From assembly GCA_012064415.1 (NCBI GenBank), contig SSNU01000327.1:124001-188000 (forward strand): 64,000 nt of DNA. The letters are read 5' to 3'. The notes under the pieces were generated by a model, which made no database searches, was not told where the DNA came from, and was given only the letters and a program-made list of their open reading frames with translations. Origin of the DNA: Gyrodactylus bullatarudis. Lineage: Eukaryota > Platyhelminthes > Monogenea > Gyrodactylidea > Gyrodactylidae. Numbering within the stretch: position 1 is the first letter of the stretch; every line of letters begins with the position of its first letter. Both the position numbers and the translations under genes were made by a program. This document shows, piece after piece, positions 56,110 to 64,000 of the stretch.

Positions 56110-57223
56110 TTATTGAAAATCATAGACAGTAGAATTTAATACTGGGCTATCTTTGATGAATTCTAGGTCTTCTATTATACTGATGGACCCTATAAGTTTT
56201 CGAATCGATAGATAATTCTTGAGAAGTTCCAGATCAACCAATGTTGCTCTTCGTATATCTTCAGTGTCACCATCATTCTTGGGTATCAATCCAGTTTCTT
56301 CCCAACACTTAATGATAGTGTCTGGACCGATATTGTCCCATATATCGACTGCTATTCGAATACAGTCTGCTAAATTCATAACTCTGCTCATATCATTGAC
56401 GAAGAAGCCTCTTTCAGATCGTATAGCCTCTAGACGCTTATTATACATGGCTTTGAAATTTCGTACTATTCCCGCGTCTATTGGTTGAAGAACTGAGGTT
56501 GAGTTTTCTGGAAGATAGATAATCTGAAAAAGTTATAAATTCAAAAATAATTTTAATGTTTGGATTGTTACCTTTATATTTCTTAAAGATCTTTGAAGTT
56601 CTTCTTTACAATGTTTGAAGTGAGCACTACACTGATCCATAAAAAGTAAAATTTTTCTATCTTCTAAACGTCTTTTCTTTCCTAGAGTTCGATCCCATGC
56701 CATCAGATACTTCATGAATGAATCCTTTGTCATCCAAGCTGATTTATTAAATGAATATTTAATTCTTTTTAAGAGATGCTCTTGATTTTTAAAGCATCTT
56801 GGATTCTTGCTTTTACCAATTATCCAAAGCTTTCTCTTGGAACCAGTAGCATTAACAGCGACAACTAGAGTGAATCGAAGTTTCGATTTTTTTCTACCAA
56901 ATACTTTTGAACACTTTTTGGCAATAACTTTTGAATAATAATTGAACATATTCCAGCCAGCTTCATCAATGTTCCATAGTTGCTTAGGAAAATCTTCAAG
57001 AAACTGGTAACTGGTCGGCCCTTTCTTAGATTGAGATAGATATTTCACTTTCGCCTGAAGGCAATCTCGATTGTCTAAGTTTAGAAGCACTTGAGATAAG
57101 CGGCATCTTTGAAACGGTCTTATAAAGTGTGCTCATGGAGCAGTCGAAAACTAAAGCCAAATAACGTGGTTCAATCCCATCATTGAATAGCGTTACTAGT
57201 TGAAATCTCTCTGGGATAGACAT
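56110..57223 (-). pseudogene. Pogo/Tigger-like transposase relic
   Basis: Minus-strand order: helix-turn-helix piece (57026-57223, SIPERFQLVTLFNDG ... CSMSTLYKTV), then the DDE core (56533-57090) with LWNIDEAGWNMF and LLFMDQCSAHFKH, a ~47-nt GT-AG intron (about 56525-56571), and a final exon (56110-56524) with YLPENSTSVLQPIDAGIVRNFK and the C-terminal tail. All three catalytic Asp are present, but the N-terminal CENP-B-type DNA-binding region between the first two pieces is missing and their frames differ. Terminal repeats not found. Confidence 0.8.
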
Positions 57224-57229
57224 ATAGGG

Positions 57230-57510
57230 AGTGAGATGCTAAGAAATTAAATGTATTCCTTACTTTAGCTTTGAAAAAACGTAAAAATCTATAAGAAAAG
57301 TTTTCGAAGATAGGAAAATGAACTTTCCTGATCCAATCGATCAGGATTTTATCTCTCCAAAAACCAAGGATTTTCAAGTTGCTGCTTACAACAAGAAGAT
57401 TGAAAATTCTCTCCTGATCAGTATTTGAATAAAAATCTGTTGGTAAGCTATAAACTTCCAACTTTCGTAAAATTTCAGAATTTTTTGATGGAAATCTTTT
57501 GTACAAAAAA
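57230..57510 (-). pseudogene. Unrecognised ORF between two pogo-like pieces
   Basis: A minus-strand frame with protein-like text (YKRFPSKNSEILRKLEVY, then LLVVSSNLKILGFWRDKI). No family recognised; probably part of the transposon debris around it. Confidence 0.3.
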
Positions 57511-57711
57511 TTGAACTCTGATAGTCGATGTTCAATGTCTAATTTTCTATTAAAGAAAAAAAATTTATTTGCGGAAACATCAAACAGCAGCGATGCAGGT
57601 GCTGTCCCAAGAATTCGTTAAAGTTAACAACAACATAAATTTTATTTGGCACTGTCTGATTCAAGTTAAAGAAGAACATCAGTATGTACTTCAAAGAATT
57701 ATAATGATTCT

Positions 57712-58270
57712 TCACCCGAACATAAAAATTTTTGGTAAGATCTGATTTGAAAAGCTAATTGAATCAGAATAAGATTCATCAAAGTTGGCAATTCTGATTG
57801 TCAATAGAAACTGATCACGTTTTCTATAAAAATCAGATCTGTCTTCTTCTGAGAGACCGATGAATGTGATGATTTTATCAAGTTTCTTTTGAGCCTGGAA
57901 ATATATAAACAGAAATGGAACCATCATTGAAATCTTGAATCCCATAGTTCTTCATAATCTTTGAGACGTATTGGGATTCTCCATAAACATGGGGTAGATT
58001 TCGGCTGTTGGCAACAACATCGAAAATATCTTGTATATGACTGGGCTGTATTTCTATAGATGTCTCTTTAAGTTCTTCAACTTGTTCAGCTACTCTTGCG
58101 TTAAATCTCTTGAACCGGTCCCCATAATCATAATTAACATTAGCTGATATTTTTCCAACGTTCTTTTGCCAACGTAGAATAGAAGAAACGGAAAAATTAA
58201 ATTTCTGCGCTATATCTTTTAGACTAACATTCGTTTTTTCCATTTCAAGGAGAATATCAAGCTTGTCCAA
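57712..58270 (-). pseudogene. Second pogo/CENP-B-like transposase N-terminal fragment
   Basis: The frame at 57878-58270 starts MDKLDILLEMEKTNVSLKDI with a helix-turn-helix (AQKFNFSVSSILRWQK) and continues with a CENP-B-like segment (YVSKIMKNYGI). An overlapping frame (57712-57945) continues with EDRSDFYRKRDQF and ANFDESYSD, which may be the first catalytic Asp region. The remaining catalytic part is absent or unrecognisable. Different from the adjacent relic, so two pogo-type insertions or one rearranged element. Confidence 0.55.
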
Positions 58271-58720
58271 ACGGCATGGTTGACGTGTTAAATTTCCATT
58301 ACACTATGCTATACATAGTATGTAGGGATGAATGTGTCTGTCAAACGCTCCTGGATAATGATAACACGTAAGGAAATATCTATCACACACTCATGACTAC
58401 GTTGAAATATGAGTAGGTTAGGGTATGTAGATTAGGGGTGGATGATAGTTTAGATTGACATGTCTAGTCATGAATATACCAACGTATATCTATGCAATGC
58501 ATATCATAAGCAGGGATGACATCACCTCTGTGGGGTGGAGGGTTTTGGGAAAGAAAATAATTTTTCATTCCTTTCTAAAAACCTAAAATGATACTGTAAT
58601 TTCATTGGTCGAAATTTGGGGTAGGAAGGATTTCAAATACTATTGATATTTTTCACAAGTTGTCTCACTTTACAGAGCTTTTACCTGTATTTACGTTATT
58701 ATTTACTATCGTGAAATACC
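58271..58720. other. AT-rich spacer
   Basis: Contains a small palindrome CTATGCTATACATAG near 58307. No ORF or RNA gene seen. Confidence 0.35.
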
Positions 58721-58733
58721 GACATTTTTAAGT

Positions 58734-59057
58734 TCAAGAACCCTTGTTAAGTTATACCTAGAAAGAAGAAAGAGAGCTACTTTACTAAAAAAATATAGAG
58801 AAGAAAGGAAAAAAACAGATATTCCAACCAGTTTACCACGAGATAAGCTTCCCACCAATGGAGATGTTATCAGAGCTTATAATCTCAATAAAAAAGACGG
58901 TAAGAATCTAATTACGATGCAAATCGTTAATCTTTATGAAAAAGCCAGAATTCCCGTCAAACTATTCGATACAATACGAATTAGAATAGGCAGGCTCATT
59001 AAAAAGAGAAACGAATATGTTTCTCATTGCAAAAACCTTTTAAAAGGTCTATGCTGA
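58734..59057 (+). pseudogene. Open coding stretch lacking a start codon, transposon-like
   Basis: An uninterrupted frame of ~107 codons ending TGA at 59055-59057, open further upstream without ATG. Text is strongly protein-like and basic: LYLERRKRATLLKKYREE, then NGDVIRAYNLNKK, IVNLYEKARIPVKLFDTIRI, and IKKRNEYVSHCKNL. From memory, an R-A-Y/F-L ... W-x-K-A-x-I-P ... I-x-x-K-I pattern occurs in uncharacterised transposon-type proteins of arthropods; I cannot name the family. Probably an internal exon or relic. Confidence 0.45.
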
Positions 59058-60341
59058 CCTATTTCCTGCTTCAATTTGTGCCCACTACCTCGAACAAGAA
59101 TGTTCCTGCGGAATTTCAATGCATGCCAGAAATTTCTTGAGTGATCAACATACCGCCAGGAATATAACGATCGAGCAATTCATTAGGCCTACTATTTTGT
59201 ACAATGTACATATCTCTTTGAATATCAATCTTTTGATATAATTTTAATAGATGAATATTTCCAGTTATCCGGACGTATATGTAAATGTATCTATATTTTT
59301 ATCAAAAAATAATTTATCGTCCCGCATGCACATCCAACAATTTTTGCAATTCCTCGATTGCTCAGACCATCCATTTTAAGGTTCATCGTTAGATAATATT
59401 TATGTAATAAATATCGGCATTTTATAAAATACCACAGAGCAAATGGTATACTCAAAAAATACTCAAATTCTATTGGTTGTTTGTTTTCATGCATATTATT
59501 GGTCACCTGAAGAGGAGCAGAGAGGTATAAATATAATTTTGGTAGGAAATATATTCATCTAGTGAGCCATCATGTGTATAGTTACCTGAATTTGATCTTC
59601 TAGTCTTCGAAAAAGAATCTCATGAATCTATTTGAAATTAATAGAAAATGATGTATTTCTCTCGTGTTGACGATGGCATTCCTAATCGTGACAAAAAATT
59701 GTTCGGTTATTCTTAGAAAAAAATGATGGGACGTTGAAGATAATATACAGTTAATATATCATAAATAGCTTCACGAGGACTACAAAAAACAATAAACTAT
59801 TCGAAATAATTTTAAAATATGAATTCTTCGATATTTTAGTACTTTCATGATATCAAAAATGCAATTATTAATAACTCATCATTTATTTCGCATAAAAAGA
59901 ATATTGTTTTAGTAAGTCAAGCAAAAGAAACAGTAAATATCTGACATTGCAATTTATTCACAACTTTAAAACTGTCTGACACAAAATTAATTACAGTTTT
60001 CAAAAAATAATACTAAACAACTTAAATTTACTAATTTCGAATTAAAAGACAATGTAGCTCACAATTATAAAGTGAATCAATTATAATTGATAATTATTTT
60101 TGTTATTTTCCTAATTTTGTAAATGGTCATATGACTTTAATATCAATTTTATTATCGAATTATTTTTATATATTATTTTCATGTAATTTATTAATATAAT
60201 ATCTGGAATATAAGATATATTTATGAAAAGATTCAACGATTCGAGTTTTATTCAATAATGATGATCATCATTAAATTACATAAAGAATATCATTTTTGAT
60301 CATAATGGAAAATAACGGTTATCAATCTTATAGATTTTGAT
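59058..60341. other. AT-rich region, no supported gene
   Basis: A minus-strand piece at about 59291-59400 reads LKMDGLSNRGIAKIVGCACGTI, a helix-turn-helix-like fragment as in Tc1/pogo transposases, too short to call. The rest is plain AT-rich sequence. Confidence 0.3.
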
Positions 60342-60800
60342 ATGGAACATCCATATTTTGAGTATGATGTGGAATTATACTCAAAATTTCTGGTTAAAGT
60401 CGATGATATAGCTTTTTCGAATAACTTGATGCTGTTGAAATATAATGATCAAATAAAGCATGAAATGGATTTATCTACAGCAAAAGTAACGATTAGGAGT
60501 AAAGCGATTATATTCATTGGAATTCCCCGTTTTAATTTTGGATCAACATTTTATTTAAACGGAAGTGTAGATAGAATTGTTTTTTGGATGTCACAAATAG
60601 GTAACCATCAGTTATATCTTCTGCTTAGTTCTATCATCCCACAGTATAAAAATGGTAGGAGATTGGCTGCTAGTATTCATAACCATTGTTTCCTTCTTAC
60701 GTATCTGTCAATTGCCCACTTAGACTTTTACGTTTTCTACCATTTTGCAATTGCAGGTGCAGCCAAAACTCTAGTGGTTCTTGATTCTCGCCTTCACTGA
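60342..60800 (+). CDS. Unrecognised ORF, weakly similar to the relic at 62191
   Basis: 152 codons from ATG (MEHPYFEYDVELYSKFLVKV). The first ~75 residues look natural (LLKYNDQIKHEMDL, KVTIRSKAIIFIGIPRFNF); the second half is hydrophobic and may be intron or non-coding. The opening resembles the relic at 62191 (M-D/E-H-x(2-3)-Y ... NF-V-x-I/V-D ... L-x-x-L). No known family; could be the first exon of a small lineage-specific gene. Confidence 0.3.
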   Translation: MEHPYFEYDVELYSKFLVKVDDIAFSNNLMLLKYNDQIKHEMDLSTAKVTIRSKAIIFIGIPRFNFGSTFYLNGSVDRIVFWMSQIGNHQLYLLLSSIIPQYKNGRRLAASIHNHCFLLTYLSIAHLDFYVFYHFAIAGAAKTLVVLDSRLH

Positions 60801-62190
60801 TCTGACTGTTTGACCTACAAAGTCTTAACCGCGTTTACATTTGAGTAAGTATTTCACACATTTCTTCTCAAGACTTGGGACTGGATCTTTTTTCTCTTAT
60901 GAAAGAGACAGAATGAGGGTGTTTGTGAAAACTGAGAACTATTAGATATTTCTTTCGACTAGATATTTCTTCTGTGATGAATCTGTAATACGTGTTCAGT
61001 GTTAGCACAAAAAGAAAATAGGCCAATCGTATAAATCGAGGTTATTAAGGTTGATCTGCAATGAATAATTCATTGTGAGAACTTTTTAGATTTAGAGTTT
61101 AGGATATATTTTTTTGAAATGAAATGAAATTTATTGAACAATTCATAAGTTTATATTTTATGGAATTTTATAGGGAAACTTTATTAAGCCAACAAAAAAT
61201 AAAAATTTAATTCTTCAAGAGCTAGTTTTGGAAATAATTCCATTTTAAAACTACTTTGGAGGATAATCCTTAATAATAAGGTTTAAGAAGTTCAATATTG
61301 ATGTTCTTAAATATTTTTTCTTCCTCAGAAAATTATTTCTGTGAGTCATATACGTCATACACTTTGTAGTTTTCATGTTTATTATGACAACTAAAAAATT
61401 AATATTTTGTTCATAATAAGTAGAGAAAGTCAATAATTTCCCTTTATCTTTTTCCAGCTTAACTTCATAATTAATGCTTACTAGCATAATATTGATACAC
61501 TGAAGAAAGTCAAGAATCTATATTTTTCTGATCAACATAAAAAATTTTACGCTGATTCCAAATATGCCGAAAAATATATACGCTTCCCATCGAATAAAGA
61601 AGTTATACCAGTTTAATTGATTCAACCATTTCTATAGCACATAAATGTACTCAAACTCAAATATCGACTCAAGGATTAAAGTTGAGAACTTGATCTTCAC
61701 AAAATATTTTAACAGACAGTTTCTCCACTCATGTTCGAAATTTAGATCTGATCTGACATTTTTTTTAAATCAGGAGTGCTCTTTGAAAATTTAAAAGTTG
61801 AAACTTTTCATAATTTATAAGGGTTAATTTTATGCTTGATTTCATTCAATCTAGTTAAATAGTACTTAATCAGCTCCCAAGTGGTATATAATTTATTGTC
61901 TCAAGTGTTCAACAACAGTCAACTCGTACATCAGAAAATTTTGATCAGAAAAATACAGATTTAAAAAAATTTAAAAACTTTCTCCAGTGATATATAATAA
62001 AGTTAAAAATTATTATTGTCGGAAAAATTGTAAAATACATCAAAATATTTTAGTTGGGTTAAGTAGAGTTAGAGAAAACAAGCGTGAATTATAGTGATAA
62101 GCGTCTCATTCAAATATCTTGTTTACACCTGGAGTATTTTATTTCTGAATATTTTTAAAACGCAAAATATTAATTTCACTAGATTCATCG
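60801..62190. other. AT-rich region, no supported gene
   Basis: Short frames only (61251-61487 minus, and an open plus stretch at about 61500-61612). No recognised element. Confidence 0.35.
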
Positions 62191-62863
62191 ATGGATCATA
62201 AGTCTTATTTAAGATACGATTATAATAGAGTAGTTAATTTCGTGAATATTGATCACCTCGAAGTATGAGACAAACAGCTATTAGTTTTATGTAACAACAA
62301 ATCTATTGATTCCTTCTATAAAATTGTCAGCAAAGGAGATATTATTGGAAAACGATTCAGTATTGATACTGAGAATAGTGAAAAGAAGCGAGTTATTGTA
62401 GAAGTTTTGGGATCCGTGGAAAATCTCGAACGGCTTCATAATGAGATCAGTAAGCTTAACCATTGTATAATATTTTCGTGTTGCATATAATTTTTATTAA
62501 AGGTGAAGGTCAAAACTCGAGTGAATATTTTTCATTCTTTAAATAAATGAATATCAAATGTATAAACAATCGTAAATAAAGAATATTTCAATTTCAGAAC
62601 TTACTATAACTGTGAACAATAATTTATGTTTATATGTTTTATCCTTTCATTGGAAAAATACCTCAATGATATGTAAGACTTCAAAAGGCGACTATTCTTT
62701 TGATTTTTCTAATGCTCTTTGTTCGATAACAAAACAAGAAAATTCTTTTTTTATAAATTGAATCATGTGAAAGTTAATGGGATAAAATCAACAGAATCGA
62801 TTACAATTGTTGGCAAAAAACTAGAAATGAAGAAACTGATAAAAAAAACTAGAAGAATTATTC
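62191..62863 (+). pseudogene. Decayed two-exon gene of unknown family
   Basis: Exon 1 62191-62449 (MDHKSYLRYDYNRVV, one in-frame TGA after HLEV, then QLLVLCNNKSIDSFYKIV and a charged segment KKRVIVEVLG) ends at a GTAAGC donor. Exon 2 starts 62598 after TTTCAG (KLTITVNNNLCLYVLSFHW) and stops at 62761. A one-base shift in a T run near 62745 would continue as YKLNHVKVNGIKSTESITIV. One stop plus one frameshift suggest a pseudogene. The opening resembles the ORF at 60342. Confidence 0.4.
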
Positions 62864-63939
62864 GGTGAGATTAACTATAATTTTATCGATTAAAATGTTT
62901 TGTAACAGCTACCAGATCACTTATTTCTATATTCTATATTGTACTTACTACCCATTTTCTCAATACAGATTTATTTTCTAAAAAAATGTCATTATTATCA
63001 AGTAAGAAGATGCCAAAAATAACGACCTGTATTTCGGAAATACTCATTATACATGCCATATAAAAACAGGTTTAGAAGTGAGAAGTGATTATGTTATTGA
63101 ATAAACTTTGGAATAGTATATCTGTTGTATACCTGTTTCCAGATCATATATAGTTGTGTTACAAAGATCAGTTTAAGATAACTAGAGCCTCAAAAAGTAT
63201 TAAAATGCTTATTTAACCAGCTATTCCCTCTGTTATGAAAACCATTTTAAACTAATAATTTTTCTGCTATGTCATCAGGGTTCAAAGTTATAAGGTCTTA
63301 AAATGTATTATTTTGAAGATAAGGTTTTAAAATAATACTTTATAAAGGCATTTATTTCATCCATATCAATGAACTCGATTCTCATTTTTGAGGTAGAGAG
63401 ATGATTTTCATTGTCTAACAATTTGCTAAGCTCAAAAATAGCCATGGAGATAGTAATTTGGATATTATCTCGATGTTTCAGATCAATTACAACATTAATC
63501 TGTTTTTCAAATTTTTATTCTGTTTACTTATAAGTAGTTCATGTAAGATATTTGCTGTAAATTAGGGATAAAGTATTAAAATAATACTTTTCAAAATTTT
63601 TAGATCTTAAAAAATTATTTTTAGGTAATATTTTTTGAGGCTATAATGATAAATAATTATAATTAGTAAAAATATGAAAATAATGGAAAACTGTTATTAT
63701 TGTAATTATAACGGATAATTTTTCACAAAACTTTTAAATATCATTTCATCCACCTGGACGCAGGTCTTAAACGAGTGTACTATTCTAAAATATGGTTAGT
63801 AACATAATATCTTACAATATTACAATATCTCAATATTACACTAAATGTATAAAAATAAAGATTTAAATTTGTGGTATATTTTGACATCTTCTCATTTATT
63901 TACATTTTAAAAGTTTAATCTCAATATTTTTATTTTCAG
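62864..63939. other. AT-rich region, no gene seen
   Basis: Only short frames. No element edges recognised. Confidence 0.35.
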
Positions 63940-64000
63940 ATTCTATTAAAAACGCGATCTTGTTTCGATATTTGACAGTGAATTTCATCGAAGAAGATAT
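63940..64000 (+). CDS. Possible exon start running off the window
   Basis: A good acceptor (TTTTTATTTTCAG ending 63939) is followed by an open frame with less AT-rich, protein-like text (KNAILFRYLTVNFIEED). Only 61 bp are visible, so this is a guess. Confidence 0.2.

Noticed and set aside
1..64000. Bacterial-type systems, CRISPR arrays, tRNA or rRNA genes
   Set aside because: None seen; no regularly spaced repeats, no cloverleaf or rRNA-like blocks, and the gene structure is eukaryotic.

Overview
The window is AT-rich eukaryotic DNA from an invertebrate animal. The host genes are animal types: a TM9SF2-like nonaspanin, a DAXX-like histone chaperone, an SLC22 transporter and secreted group III phospholipases A2. 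All have GT-AG or GC-AG introns. I cannot name the taxon. The most telling feature is the number of extremely short introns: eight well-framed ones of 23-31 nt, two of them inside a DNA transposon. Introns this small are known from schistosome flatworms and dicyemids, but that comparison is only suggestive.

Layout. 0.3-3.1 kb (+): C-terminal part of a DUR3-type urea/solute symporter whose first exons lie outside the window. 4.2-7.0 kb (-): complete TM9SF2-like gene, divergent from a complete DAXX-like gene (7.05-8.8 kb, +), with only 90 bp between start codons. 10.4-13.6 kb: Penelope-like (PLE) remnant holding a 0.75-kb palindrome and a hAT element. 13.9-14.5 kb: unrecognised ORFs. 16.0-17.8 kb (-): intronless SLC22 transporter. 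18.5-22.1 kb: hAT MITE, PLE debris and a 1.3-kb palindrome.

22.5-43.1 kb (-): tandem array of five secreted group III phospholipase A2 genes sharing one three-exon plan. Mobile DNA lies between and inside them: an apparently intact Merlin element (8-bp target duplication, ~300-bp terminal repeats), an apparently intact Tigger/pogo element, a PLE, a TIR element in one intron, and in another intron a hAT MITE that itself carries a Harbinger-like MITE.

43.8-47.8 kb (-): Gypsy-like LTR retrotransposon with an internal RNase H/integrase deletion. 49.6-55.7 kb: PLE remnants, a decayed MULE, and a long PLE that is clearly more GC-rich than its surroundings. 56.1-58.3 kb (-): pogo-like transposase remnants. 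58.7-64 kb: one unlabelled transposon-like ORF, weak decayed ORFs and AT-rich sequence.

All splice sites were inferred by eye from frame continuity and family conservation. Start codons, signal peptides and element edges without a stated target-site duplication are estimates.
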